Source: Cellulomonas sp. Root485
GTDB taxonomy: Bacteria; Actinomycetota; Actinomycetes; Actinomycetales; Cellulomonadaceae
Direction: 5' to 3'
Assembly: GCF_001426705.1 (NCBI RefSeq)
Contig: NZ_LMFC01000002.1
Coordinates: 228,559 to 292,558, forward strand
DNA: 64,000 nucleotides
Positions 48,586-57,998 of this stretch are shown piece after piece (position 1 is the first letter of the stretch; each line of letters opens with the position of its first letter). Under the pieces are notes generated by a model. It saw only the letters and a program-made list of their open reading frames with translations, made no database searches and had not been told where the DNA came from. The translations under genes and the position numbers were made by a program.

Positions 48586-51500
48586 ACGGTGGACCAGGCA
48601 CGACCGTCGACGCTGACAGCCCGATGAATGCGCCCAGCTCCGCGAGGGTCTCCGGGCGGGTCGGGAGGTAGTCGGTCAGGCGGGCCGAGCGGACGATGAT
48701 CGCGCACCACTGCGCCCGCGAGACGGCGACGTTCAGCCGGTTGCGGTTCAGCAGGAACTCCATCCCGCGCGGCACGTCGTCGGCGGACGACGCGCAGGTG
48801 GTGACCAGGACCACGGCCGCCTCCTGGCCCTGGAACTTGTCGACCGTGCCCACCCGGACGTCGGCGATCCCGGCGGCGTCCAGAGCTCGTCGGACGGTCC
48901 AGACCTGCGCGTTGTACGGGGCGACGACGAGGACGTCCTGGCCGGTCAGCGGCCGGGTGGTGCCGTCCGTCCAGCTGCGTCCGAGCAGGTCGCGGACCTG
49001 CTCGACGACGACGGCAGCCTCCTCGGGCGACGAGACGGCGTTGCCGACGTGGTCGACGACGATCGTCCGCAGGCCGGGCGGGACGCCGTCGAGCGACCGC
49101 TCGGCGGTGCGCGGGACCGCGTCCAGCCGGTCCTCGTACGACAGGTGCGAGACCGCCGCGCAGAGCGTCGGGTGCATCCGCCACGTGCGGGCCAGGAAGT
49201 AGCCGAGCTCGTCGGGAAGCGTGTCGTGCCCGTCGACCAGCCAGCCGAGCGCCGAACGGTCCACCGGCTCCGGGTGCCGGCCCTGCGTCACCTGCGGCAG
49301 CTGCTGCGGGTCCCCGAGGAGGAGCAGGTTCCGGGCCGACGTCGACACCGCGATCGTGTCCGCGAGCGAGAACTGCCCCGCCTCGTCGATGACGAGCAGG
49401 TCGAACCCGCCGGCCGGGACGCGGTCACGGCTGGTGAAGTCCCACTTGGTGCCGCCGATGACGAAGCCGCCGGGCTGCCGGGCGTGGAACGCGACCGCGT
49501 GCTTGCCCTGCGGCAGTGACTCCCAGACGGCGTCGTCGGGATGCTCGTCCTGTGGCTTCTTGCCGATGCGCTCCGCCGCCAGCCCGGCGTCGTTCACCGC
49601 CCGCAGCATGTTCTCGACCACCGCGTGCGACTGCGCGACGACGCCCACCTTCCAGCCCTGTGCCGCGAGCGCCGCGATCACATGACCGCCCGTGTAGGTC
49701 TTGCCGGTGCCCGGCGGTCCCTGCACGGCCAGGTAGGAGCCGTCGAGGTCGAGGACCGCGTCGATGAGCGCCTCGGTGGTGCCGGTGACGTCGTCGGGCC
49801 GGGGGAGCGGGAGTGCGCGGGTGCGCGGGGGGATGCGGCGCAGGAGGTCGATCGCGGGATGCGCGGGCAGGCTGGCGTCGATGCCTTCCACCAGGGCGCG
49901 GATGGCGGCGACGACGGTCGTCGTCTGCGGGGGTGCCGACGGCGCGAGGGCCATGGGCAGGCCGGGCTCCGGGACCGCGTTCTTGGGGAGCCGCTCGACC
50001 ACCCGCAGGACGTCCCGCGTGCCGGACGGCGAGTCGGTCGCACGTTGCGACGTGACCCCGAGGATCTCGATGCTCTGCGTCCACCCGCGGTGCCCGGTGC
50101 TCGAGGTCTTCGCGTAGGCGGGCGGCACGTCGTAGAGGGCGTACGCCTTGCCGCCGGCGCGCAGGTCGCTGCCCGGTTCGAGGTGACCCGCGACGCGCAG
50201 GACGCGGCTGTAGGTCGATCGTCCCGGGCCGATGCTCCAGTCCTCGACCACCTCGGGAGTCCCCTCGACCAGCAGCGTGCCGCGAGGGTCCATCCACTCG
50301 GCCGGGTCGGACTGCAGCCGGTCGAAGTGTGCCCACCAGAACGGCTTCTCCTCCCGCTTGTGATAGCCGACGGCCGCCGCGAGCATCCGGAGCGCCTGCC
50401 GGTCCCGGGCGTCGTCGAGCCCCTCGGCCGTCGCCAGGAGCCCGACAACCAGCGGGTCCTCCTCGGCGGGTTCGTGGACGTCGGCGACCGCGGACCCCGT
50501 CGGCGCCGGACCGTGCGCCAGCAGCCAGTCGCGCAGCCGCAGCGTGGACTCGCAGTCGTACCGGTTGTACTCGCCGATCTCGTCGAGCTTCGCCTGCCAC
50601 GCGGTCGCGTTCCCGGCGTCCCGCAGGTCGCACGCCTCCGCGTACTCGGTGATCGAGTCGGTGGCGGTCGTGACCGCCCCGCCGCGCTTCTCCGACCCCA
50701 TGTAGAGGGGTTCGAGCTTCTTCAGCGAGTACGAGCTGCTGCCCACGCGCAGGCCGCGGCGGACCGTCGCGTACAGGTCGACCAGGACGCCGTCGCGCAG
50801 GAGCTGGTCGACCGCGTCCTCGCCGACGCCGTGGCGGCCCGCGAGCCGGAGCAGGGCCGACCGCTCGTACGGGGCGTAGTGGTAGACGTGCATGCCCGGG
50901 TGGGCGGCGCGGCGCTGCTCGACGTAGGCCAGGAAGTCGACGAACGCCTGCTTCTCCTGGGCGCGGTCGTGTGCCCAGTACGGCCGGAACGTGCCGTCGG
51001 GCTCCACCACCCCGAACAGGTACTCCAGGCCCCAGTCCGCGGGCTCGTCGGCCGGGACGGTGTCGTCGGTCCAGAGCGGGTCGCCCTCGAAGTCGAAGAA
51101 GATGTCGCCGGGGTCCGGCACGGGCAGGTCGCTGATCGCGGCGGGCTCGATCACCTCGAACACGAGCGGCTCCGACGCGGTCTCCTGCCGGACCTGGAGC
51201 GCCGCCTGCCGGCGCAGGTTGGCCAGCGTCGCGACGCCGATGCCGGGGACGGGCCCGGTGCTCGTCGCCAGCTGGTCGATCGTGCCGACACCGGCCGCCG
51301 CCAGCCGCGCACGCTGCGTCGACCGCATCCCGGCCACGAGGAGGACGTCCCGGTGCGCGGCCACCTGGACCGCGCAGGTCTCGCACTGCCCGCACGCCCG
51401 GTAGCGGGGGTCGCCCCAGGCCACCGGCGTGCCCCCCGAGCGGTGCTCGTCGAGCAGGCCCTCCAGGCGGGCGCGGCGCTCGCGGTAGAGCGGGAGCAGG

Positions 51501-52051
51501 TCGGCGAGGCGATGGCTGGAACGGGAACGGTCGCCGAGGATCAGGTGCACGTCGGCCGTCACCGGGATCCCCGCGGTGACCAGCTGGTCCGCGTACGCCG
51601 TCAGCTGCAGCAGCGCCGTGACCTTCACGCTGCGGGCCAGCTTGGTGTCGAGCACCGCCCACCGGTCGCCCTCGCGGACCACGAAGTCGGCCCAGCCGGT
51701 GAACCGGCCGTCGAAGAACCCGGCCTGGTAGACGACGTCCGCGTCCGACGACAGCGCGGCGAGCGTCGAGGCCTGCACGCGTTCCAGCGCGGCCCGCTCG
51801 CCGGCCTCGTCGTACCGCGGGCGCTCGATCGTGACGACGTCGCCCGTGGCGCGGTAGGCGTCGAGGACAGCTCGCTCATGTGCGGTGCCCAGGGCGGACA
51901 CCCGTTCCAGCATCGCGTCGGCCGCGATCGGCGCCGGCTGCGACCAGCCCAGCCGACCGTCGAGGTTGCTCAGCACCGCGAGCTCGCAGGCGGCGGCGTT
52001 GGCGAGGTCGCTCGGGCTGAGGACGAGGCCGCCGTCGGCGAGGAGGAACAT
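48554..52051 (-). CDS. TM0106-family RecB-like nuclease fused to an SF1 helicase
   Basis: The 1165-residue protein has an N-terminal RecB-like nuclease (about 1-260; DTKLARSVKVTALLQLTAYAD is the D-x-K motif, and GQCETCAVQ supplies Cys ligands) and an RNase-H-like exonuclease middle (IFFDFEGDPLW, NRYDCESTLRL). A C-terminal SF1 helicase follows (GPPGTGKTYTGGHV Walker A, LLVIDEAGQFSL, VDKFQGQEAAVVLV, NVAVSRAQW). Such proteins are thought to process DNA in repair or defence. The ATG at 52051 is selected by TACCCT six bases upstream (leaderless); the frame extends back to 52408 without support. The end forms part of a hairpin. Confidence 0.88.
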   Translation of the reverse strand: MFLLADGGLVLSPSDLANAAACELAVLSNLDGRLGWSQPAPIAADAMLERVSALGTAHERAVLDAYRATGDVVTIERPRYDEAGERAALERVQASTLAALSSDADVVYQAGFFDGRFTGWADFVVREGDRWAVLDTKLARSVKVTALLQLTAYADQLVTAGIPVTADVHLILGDRSRSSHRLADLLPLYRERRARLEGLLDEHRSGGTPVAWGDPRYRACGQCETCAVQVAAHRDVLLVAGMRSTQRARLAAAGVGTIDQLATSTGPVPGIGVATLANLRRQAALQVRQETASEPLVFEVIEPAAISDLPVPDPGDIFFDFEGDPLWTDDTVPADEPADWGLEYLFGVVEPDGTFRPYWAHDRAQEKQAFVDFLAYVEQRRAAHPGMHVYHYAPYERSALLRLAGRHGVGEDAVDQLLRDGVLVDLYATVRRGLRVGSSSYSLKKLEPLYMGSEKRGGAVTTATDSITEYAEACDLRDAGNATAWQAKLDEIGEYNRYDCESTLRLRDWLLAHGPAPTGSAVADVHEPAEEDPLVVGLLATAEGLDDARDRQALRMLAAAVGYHKREEKPFWWAHFDRLQSDPAEWMDPRGTLLVEGTPEVVEDWSIGPGRSTYSRVLRVAGHLEPGSDLRAGGKAYALYDVPPAYAKTSSTGHRGWTQSIEILGVTSQRATDSPSGTRDVLRVVERLPKNAVPEPGLPMALAPSAPPQTTTVVAAIRALVEGIDASLPAHPAIDLLRRIPPRTRALPLPRPDDVTGTTEALIDAVLDLDGSYLAVQGPPGTGKTYTGGHVIAALAAQGWKVGVVAQSHAVVENMLRAVNDAGLAAERIGKKPQDEHPDDAVWESLPQGKHAVAFHARQPGGFVIGGTKWDFTSRDRVPAGGFDLLVIDEAGQFSLADTIAVSTSARNLLLLGDPQQLPQVTQGRHPEPVDRSALGWLVDGHDTLPDELGYFLARTWRMHPTLCAAVSHLSYEDRLDAVPRTAERSLDGVPPGLRTIVVDHVGNAVSSPEEAAVVVEQVRDLLGRSWTDGTTRPLTGQDVLVVAPYNAQVWTVRRALDAAGIADVRVGTVDKFQGQEAAVVLVTTCASSADDVPRGMEFLLNRNRLNVAVSRAQWCAIIVRSARLTDYLPTRPETLAELGAFIGLSASTVVPGPPSVENALGPGS

Positions 52052-52057
52052 GCGCCG

Positions 52058-52063
52058 AGGGTA
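52058..52063 (-). promoter_or_regulatory. -10 box (TACCCT) of a probable leaderless transcript
   Basis: TACCCT on the minus strand lies six bases before the ATG at 52051, with no Shine-Dalgarno sequence. It fixes the start of the TM0106-family gene. Confidence 0.5.
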
Positions 52064-52193
52064 GAGGGCGGCCCGGACACGGCCGTGACCGCCGCGGATC
52101 ACCCGTTGGGCTGATACCCACCTATACCGGACGCCCGCTACCGTCCGAGCGCAGCCCTGCGGCACCGGCCCGGGGCGTAGCAAGGGGGCCCCA

Positions 52194-53612
52194 GTGCGCG
52201 CAGCCAGCTTTCGGATCAGTGCCGTCGCCGTCGTCGCCGCGGCGGCGCTCGTCGTGCCGGCGGTGTCCGCGTCCGCCTCGGCACCCGCGCGCGGCAAGGC
52301 TCCCGTCGTGACGGCGGCCCGGATCTCGGACCCGCTGGCCGCGTGCGCCGTCGGCTCCGCACGGCCCTGGGTCCGGAGCACCACCCCGACGCTGCGCGCG
52401 ACGCTCACCGACCCCGACGGGCAGGCGGTCAGCGCGACGTTCGCCGTGGTCGACTCGCGCGCCCGCGTCGTCTGGGCGTCCGGCGCGTCCGGTCAGCAGG
52501 CATCGGGCCAGTCGCACGCCGTGACCGTTCCCGAAGGGAAGCTCGCCGACGGTGGCACGTACACCTGGCTGGTCACCGGCCGGGACGACGGCGGCCGCTG
52601 GGGGCTGCCGAAGCTCTGCCAGTTCACCGTCGACACCGCACCCCCCGCCCTCCCGGCCATCACACCCGTGGCGGGCGAGCCGGCGGTCTACGCGGAGGAC
52701 GCGTCGTCCGGCGGCGTCAGCCAGCGAGGCTCGTTCACGCTGAGCGACGAGTCGACCGACGTGGTGTCCTACCAGTACGAGTTCCTCGGCAGCGCGCCCG
52801 GGCAGGTCCCTGCCACGGCCCCGACGATCTCCTACACGCCGACGACGTCCGGCCCGCAGACGCTGCAGGTGTATGCCGTCGACCGGGCGGGCAACGTGAG
52901 CGAGAGCCGGCTCTACCGCTTCACCGTCGCCGCAGTCGTGACCGGCGGCGGCAGGTGGCTGCTCGACGAGGGTGCCGGCGACGTCGCCACCGGCACCGGC
53001 GTCCCGCTGACGCTGACCCCGAGCACGACGTGGACGGCCGGTCCGCTGGCCGAGCTCGCCGATCGTGAGTCGGACCGCGCACTCCTCTTCGACGACCCCG
53101 CCGACGGCGCCGCGGCCGCCGGCCCCGTTCTCGACACGACGCACCCCTTCACCGTCTCGGCGTTCGTGCGCCTCGACGCGCTCGGCACCCAGGGCGCCGC
53201 GGTGAGCCAGGACGGGTTCACGCTCGGCTACGACACCACGGGGTGCGCCGACGGCGTGCCGGCCTGCTGGACCTTCGCGACGAGCGGGGGCGACACGTCG
53301 GTCACGCGCTCGGCAGGAGCCGCGAACCTCGGCTCGTGGGTCCACCTCACCGGGACCTACGACGCGGCGGGAGGCACGATCGCCCTCTACGTCTGCGAGA
53401 TCGGCACGGCCGACGAGCCCGGAGACCTGGTCCCCGTGACCGGCGGGCCGGTCCCGGTGACCGCGGTGCCGTCGTCGGCGGGAACGTTCCGGCTCGGTCA
53501 GGGGTCCGGGGGTGCAGCACCGTTCGCGGGGGCGATCAGCTCGGTGACCGTCTCCGAGGGAACCGTCGCCTCGACCACGTCGGTCCGGCGGGCCTGCTCG
53601 GCGGGTGCCTGA
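52194..53612 (+). CDS. Secreted LamG-like (concanavalin-fold) protein
   Basis: The 472-residue protein has a signal peptide (FRISAVAVVAAAALVVPAVS, cut near SASA). Two Ig/FN3-like domains follow (about 40-140 and 145-245, with YQYEFLGSAPGQVPATAPTI), then a LamG jelly roll (about 250-465: DTTHPFTVSAFVRLDALGTQ, WVHLTGTYDAAGGTIALYV). It probably binds carbohydrate or another surface ligand; no catalytic motif is seen. The GTG has AAGGGGG six bases upstream. LamG proteins of this type often serve as surface adhesins. It is divergent from the TM0106-family gene. Confidence 0.8.
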   Translation: MRAASFRISAVAVVAAAALVVPAVSASASAPARGKAPVVTAARISDPLAACAVGSARPWVRSTTPTLRATLTDPDGQAVSATFAVVDSRARVVWASGASGQQASGQSHAVTVPEGKLADGGTYTWLVTGRDDGGRWGLPKLCQFTVDTAPPALPAITPVAGEPAVYAEDASSGGVSQRGSFTLSDESTDVVSYQYEFLGSAPGQVPATAPTISYTPTTSGPQTLQVYAVDRAGNVSESRLYRFTVAAVVTGGGRWLLDEGAGDVATGTGVPLTLTPSTTWTAGPLAELADRESDRALLFDDPADGAAAAGPVLDTTHPFTVSAFVRLDALGTQGAAVSQDGFTLGYDTTGCADGVPACWTFATSGGDTSVTRSAGAANLGSWVHLTGTYDAAGGTIALYVCEIGTADEPGDLVPVTGGPVPVTAVPSSAGTFRLGQGSGGAAPFAGAISSVTVSEGTVASTTSVRRACSAGA

Positions 53613-53661
53613 CCGCGCCGCGCCTCTGACGCGGGCGTCGCGGGTGCGCTAGACACGTCCC

Positions 53662-55320
53662 ATGCCTCGCCTCTACCCCGAGGACCCGGTGTTCCGGGAC
53701 GACGTCGGTGCCGAGCGCACCGTGTGGGAGGCGCTGCGCGACCAGCTTCCCGACGACGTCGCGCTGTTCGCCGGGGTGGGTCTTCAGGACGGCGCGACCG
53801 AGCGGGAGATCGACCTGCTCGTCGCGTGGCCGGGGGTCGGGCTCGCGGTGATCGAGGTCAAGGGCGGCCACGTCACGCGTGAGGCCGGGACGTGGTGGCA
53901 GGGGTCGGGGGAGCGTCGGCACGAGATCGACCCCGTCCGCCAGGTGCAGGACGCCCGGCACGTGCTGCACCAGCTCCTGGTGCGCTACGGGTACGACGCC
54001 GCCCGGGCGCGCACCGCGCACGTCGTCGCGCTCCCGCACGTGCACGTCCCGCAGGACTGGGCCGCCCCCGAGCTGCCGCGGACCATGCTGCTGGACCGCA
54101 CCGACGTCGCGAGCGCCGCCGGGCTGGTGAGGCACGCGATCGACGGTCACGGCGCCGGGTTCGCGCCGCTCGACGAGGCGGCGATGGACGGGCTCGTGCA
54201 CTTCCTCGCCGGCAGCTTCCCCTCCCAGGTCGAGGTGCTGGCCACGGCCGCGGCGTTCGAGGACCACCTCGACCACCTCACCCGCGACCAGGCGAAGATG
54301 CTCGACCACCTCTCGTCCTTCCACCGGCTCCAGGTCGTCGGCGGCGCGGGGACGGGCAAGACGTGGCTCGCCCTCGAGCAGGCCCGACGGCGCGCGGCGG
54401 CCGGTGAGCGCGTCGCGCTGCTTTGCTACTCCCGCGGGCTCGGGCGCTACCTGCAGCGCATCACGCGGACGTGGAGGCCGCGGGAGCGCCCCGCGTTCGT
54501 CGGGCTGTTCCACGACCTGCCGATCGCGTGGGGCGCGCAGCAGGGTGCGGACGACGACGTGGACTTCTTCGAGCGCATCCTTCCGGTCCGCCTCGGCGAG
54601 CTCGCGGACAGCCGGCCGCGGGCCGAGCTGTTCGACACCGTCGTCGTCGACGAGGCGCAGGACTTCGGTGAGCAGTGGTGGCCGTCGCTGGTCCGGTGCC
54701 TGCGCGACCCCGACGGCGGTGGTCTCTTCGTGTTCCTCGACGAGGCCCAGCGGGTGTTCGGCCGGGACGGCGTCGCGCCCATCGCGACCCCGCCGGTCCA
54801 CCTGGACGAGAACCTGCGCTCCACCAAGCAGATCGCGCAGCTGTGCGGCTCGCTCCGGGACGGCGTGACCCGGCCGCGTGGCACGGACGGCGCCCCCGTG
54901 CGCATCCTCGACGTGCCGTTCGAGCGGGCCATCGAGGTCGCCGACGACATGGTCGACACGCTGCTCGAGGAAGGCTGGCTGCCCGGTCAGGTCGCCCTGC
55001 TGGCCACCGGCTCGCGGCACCCGATGCAGGTCGAGCTGGTGGGCGGCGCCGGGCACGCCGGCTACTGGGACGGGTTCTTCGCCGGGGAGGACGTGTTCTA
55101 CGGCCACGTCCTCGGGTTCAAGGGGTTGGAGCGGACCGTCGTGATCCTCGCCGTGAACGGCTTCCGTGAGGTCGAGCGGGCTCGCACCCTGCTCTACACG
55201 GGGCTGTCCCGCGCCCGGGTGCTCCTCGTGGTGGTCGGGCCGCGCGCGCAGATCGAGCACATCGGCGGCGACGGGGTGCGCAAGCGGCTCGAGCGGGCCG
55301 AGGTCTGGCAGCCCGGTTAG
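53662..55320 (+). CDS. NERD-domain nuclease / UvrD-like SF1 helicase
   Basis: The 552-residue protein starts with a NERD nuclease domain (about 15-110: EREIDLLVAWPGVGLAVIEV, with D and E-V-K catalytic residues) and continues as an SF1 helicase. It has VVGGAGTGKTWLAL (Walker A, about 230), VVVDEAQDFGEQWW (Walker B), ENLRSTKQIA and YTGLSRARVLLVVV (motif VI). NERD helicases are linked to DNA processing and sometimes phage defence. TAGACA lies six bases before the ATG, a possible weak leaderless promoter. The TAG stop overlaps the stop of the convergent helicase gene by four bases. Confidence 0.87.
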   Translation: MPRLYPEDPVFRDDVGAERTVWEALRDQLPDDVALFAGVGLQDGATEREIDLLVAWPGVGLAVIEVKGGHVTREAGTWWQGSGERRHEIDPVRQVQDARHVLHQLLVRYGYDAARARTAHVVALPHVHVPQDWAAPELPRTMLLDRTDVASAAGLVRHAIDGHGAGFAPLDEAAMDGLVHFLAGSFPSQVEVLATAAAFEDHLDHLTRDQAKMLDHLSSFHRLQVVGGAGTGKTWLALEQARRRAAAGERVALLCYSRGLGRYLQRITRTWRPRERPAFVGLFHDLPIAWGAQQGADDDVDFFERILPVRLGELADSRPRAELFDTVVVDEAQDFGEQWWPSLVRCLRDPDGGGLFVFLDEAQRVFGRDGVAPIATPPVHLDENLRSTKQIAQLCGSLRDGVTRPRGTDGAPVRILDVPFERAIEVADDMVDTLLEEGWLPGQVALLATGSRHPMQVELVGGAGHAGYWDGFFAGEDVFYGHVLGFKGLERTVVILAVNGFREVERARTLLYTGLSRARVLLVVVGPRAQIEHIGGDGVRKRLERAEVWQPG

Positions 55321-57377
55321 GCGCCGAGGAACCAGGCCGCGATGACGGCGCCCGAGGTGCCGACGTCGAACGAGCGCACCTCGGTCGCGGCAGCGGCGAG
55401 GTCCGCCACGAGACCGTCGTCGGTGTCCACCGTCCCGCGCGCGTGGACGACGACGGCCAGCGGGACCCGGTCGGACTCCGTCGGTGCCAGGACCGCGCCG
55501 ACGCGCTGCACCAGCTGCCGGTAGGACCGGCTGGCGGCGAGGACCACGACCACGTCGACGGCCGGCAGGTCGAGGCCCTCGTCGAGGACCTTCGGCGCCG
55601 TGACCACCCTGAGCTGGTCGCTGCGCAGGTCGCGCAGGGTGTTGCGACGGACCTCGGGTTCCAGGCCGTTGTGCAGCCATGCCGCCGGGACGCCCGCCGC
55701 GCGCAGACCCGCCGCAGCAGCGTCGGCGCCGTCCTTCGTGTGCGTGAAGACCAGCCCGTGGGTGGACCGTGCGAGCGTCGGCGCGAGCGTCGCGAGGGCG
55801 CCGGTCTTCGCCGACGACGTCGCCAGCAGGTCCCGCCGGGTGCTCACCGCGCGCAGGTACGCGCTGGCGTCCGCGGCGGCGCCGGCGTTCTCCCGCCAGC
55901 CGCCCTGGAGGCGGATGACGTCCTCGACGAACCGGCCCGGGGTGCACCCGAGCCCCGCGAGTCGCTCCGTCAGCTCCGTGATCTGCGCGGACAGCACGTC
56001 GTGCTCCGCCTGCTCGTCCGCGTCGAGGTCCACCGCGACGAACGCGAGCCGGAACGGCGCGATCGCCCCGTCCTTGCGGCCACGGCGCAGGTCGCACCCG
56101 TCGAGCACCGCGCCGAAGTACGGCCGCAGGACCTCGTCGAAACCCGGGTCCTGCCGTTCCATCGCCGACGTCAGCCCGAGCCGGGCACCGAACCCGTCAC
56201 GCAGCGTCTCGGCCGGCCGCGCCGACCCGTACTTGTGCACCTCGTCCGCGATGACCAGCCCGGCCCGGCCGTCCTCCAGCAGCTGGTGCCCGAACGCCGC
56301 GCTGACCAGCGACACCAGCACGTCGCACTCGTCGAACGTGTGCGCCGTCGTGATGTCCCGTCGCCCGATCGACAACCCCGGCAGGTGCAGCTCCAGCGTC
56401 GAGAACCACTGGTCCAGCAGGTCCGACGTCGGCACCAGGACCAGCACCTTCTCGCCGCGCGTGAGGGCGTCCCACGCCGCGAGCACCCCGACGACCCCGC
56501 GGCCCCGCGCACTGACCGCCTCGACGATCCCGCGCCGCTCCTCCGCGAGCCACGCGTCCAGCACGTCCTTCTGCCACCGACGCAGCTGTGGTCCGACGTA
56601 CCGGACCTCGCCGCCCGGCGGGAGCGGACCGCGCTCGACGGCCGGCGGCGTGGCGAGCGCGCGGAACAGCCCACCGGGGGGCGTCACCGGTGCGGTGCTG
56701 AACGGCTCCGCAGGGGCTCGGTCCTCGGGGGCGACCCGCACCGGGAGCGGCTCGGTGACGCGGTGCGTCGGGTTGGTCACGGGTGCCGGTGCCGTCGTCG
56801 TGACGCTCGCCGGATCGACCACCGGCGCACTCGTCGGCTCGACCGTCGGCACGAGGACCGGCTCGACCGTCGGCACGAGGACCGGCGCGAACGTCGGCGC
56901 GAACGGAGCGGCGACGCGCTCGCGGACCGGCACCTCGACGGGTGCCTTCGCGACGGTCGCCAGGCGGGCGCTCACGGGTATCCGCACCGGCAGGGCTGGG
57001 GTCGGGGGCTCACCCTGGAGCCGGACGGAGGGCCGGCCCGCAAAGGCCGCGGCCGGCAGGATCCCGCGCGGTGGCTCGGACGGTCCCGAAACCGGGGAAC
57101 CGGCACGCTCGCCGAACGACGCCGCCGGCACGATCGCCTGACGCCGCGGGGTCGGAAGATTCAGGAGCGACGCGGGGTGGCCGGCACCGAGGGCACGCCA
57201 GCGCGGCGGCGTGCTGCCGTCGGGGCGGAGCCGCGGGTCGCCGACGAGGAGCTGTTCGATCTCCGCCGTCGTCAGTGCGTCCTGACCGCCGTCGGCGACG
57301 CTCAGGGTCAGCTCCGACGCCGTCTGCAACGGGCGCGCGCACAAGGCAGCGTGCAGCACGTCGCTCGGTGTCGACAC
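55317..57377 (-). CDS. Degenerate SF2 (DEAD/DEAH-type) helicase-like protein
   Basis: The 686-residue protein has an SF2 helicase body from about residue 275 (GPQLRRWQKDVLDAWLAEE) to the end, behind a ~270-residue Pro/Val/Ala-rich linker. The fold markers remain: LVLVPTSDLLDQWF, IADEVHKYGSA in place of a DEAH box, GLTSAMERQ (motif III), VFTHTKDGADAAA and RQLVQRVGAVLAP (motif VI). But Walker A reads VEAVSARGRGVVG, with the GKT lysine missing, and motif VI has lost its second arginine. ATP hydrolysis is thus doubtful. No frameshift explains it. It converges on the NERD-helicase gene. Confidence 0.75.
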   Translation of the reverse strand: MSTPSDVLHAALCARPLQTASELTLSVADGGQDALTTAEIEQLLVGDPRLRPDGSTPPRWRALGAGHPASLLNLPTPRRQAIVPAASFGERAGSPVSGPSEPPRGILPAAAFAGRPSVRLQGEPPTPALPVRIPVSARLATVAKAPVEVPVRERVAAPFAPTFAPVLVPTVEPVLVPTVEPTSAPVVDPASVTTTAPAPVTNPTHRVTEPLPVRVAPEDRAPAEPFSTAPVTPPGGLFRALATPPAVERGPLPPGGEVRYVGPQLRRWQKDVLDAWLAEERRGIVEAVSARGRGVVGVLAAWDALTRGEKVLVLVPTSDLLDQWFSTLELHLPGLSIGRRDITTAHTFDECDVLVSLVSAAFGHQLLEDGRAGLVIADEVHKYGSARPAETLRDGFGARLGLTSAMERQDPGFDEVLRPYFGAVLDGCDLRRGRKDGAIAPFRLAFVAVDLDADEQAEHDVLSAQITELTERLAGLGCTPGRFVEDVIRLQGGWRENAGAAADASAYLRAVSTRRDLLATSSAKTGALATLAPTLARSTHGLVFTHTKDGADAAAAGLRAAGVPAAWLHNGLEPEVRRNTLRDLRSDQLRVVTAPKVLDEGLDLPAVDVVVVLAASRSYRQLVQRVGAVLAPTESDRVPLAVVVHARGTVDTDDGLVADLAAAATEVRSFDVGTSGAVIAAWFLGA
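56835..56882 (-). repeat. Tandem 24-base repeat within the degenerate helicase gene
   Basis: A 24-base unit is present twice, exactly, at 56835-56858 and 56859-56882. It encodes two copies of VLVPTVEP in the low-complexity linker. A slippage-prone, non-conserved region. Confidence 0.8.
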
Positions 57378-57498
57378 AGTGCACCCTCCTCGTTCTCGCC
57401 GCGCGGAGCGACCTCCGCATCCGATGCCCCCGATGTGTTGTCGGCATCAGCACGGTTCGAGTTCAGTCGCGCACCGCAACTCGTTCCCGGGGCGTGGC

Positions 57499-57894
57499 CT
57501 ATGCCTGTGGCCGGGAAGGGTCCGGCCGGGCGACGATGTCGTCGGCGTTGTCCACGATCCACTCCATGAGCGGCAGCAGCCGCGTGACCAGCTCGGACCC
57601 GAGCGGGGTGAGCGAGTAGTCGACGCGCGGCGGCACGCTGCCGGTGACCTCGCGGTGCACGATCCCGTCTGCCTCGAGGGTGCGCAGGGTCTGCGCGAGC
57701 ATCTTCTCGCTGATGCCCTCGACGATCCGGCGGAGCTCGCCCCACCGCATGGTGCGGTCGGAGAGTGCGACCAGCAGGAGCACTCCCCACTTGCTGGTGA
57801 CGTGGTCGAGCACGGTGCGCGACGGGCACGCGGCGGCCAGGACTCCGTCGGTGAGGAGCCGGTCCAGGACGCTGACCTCATTGCTTACCGTCAC
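57499..57894 (-). CDS. HxlR/QorR-type transcriptional regulator
   Basis: The 131-residue winged-helix regulator carries CPSRTVLDHVTSKWGVLLLV, with the single N-terminal redox-active Cys23 typical of HxlR/YodB/QorR repressors, and GELRRIVEGISEKMLAQTL as the DNA-reading helix-turn-helix. The GTG at 57894 follows TAAGGT by six bases (leaderless). It is divergent from a QorB-like oxidoreductase gene, the usual QorR target, and the spacer contains a 23-base GTACC...GGTAC inverted repeat overlapping its own -10 box. Thiol modification by quinones or diamide would release it. Confidence 0.87.
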   Translation of the reverse strand: MTVSNEVSVLDRLLTDGVLAAACPSRTVLDHVTSKWGVLLLVALSDRTMRWGELRRIVEGISEKMLAQTLRTLEADGIVHREVTGSVPPRVDYSLTPLGSELVTRLLPLMEWIVDNADDIVARPDPSRPQA

Positions 57895-57898
57895 GTGC

Positions 57899-57921
57899 GT
57901 ACCTTACGACAAAGTGGGTAC
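57899..57921. promoter_or_regulatory. Probable HxlR/QorR operator
   Basis: GTACC and GGTAC frame a 23-base region in the hxlR-qorB spacer. It overlaps TAAGGT (57906-57901), the -10 box of the regulator gene, so binding would give autorepression and could block the divergent qorB promoter. Confidence 0.55.
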
Positions 57922-57998
57922 CGACGGCCGGGAAGGCGCTGCGCGGAGCGGGGGTTGGGCTGGAGGACAAGCGAAACGCCTTTCGAGAGGAACCACTC

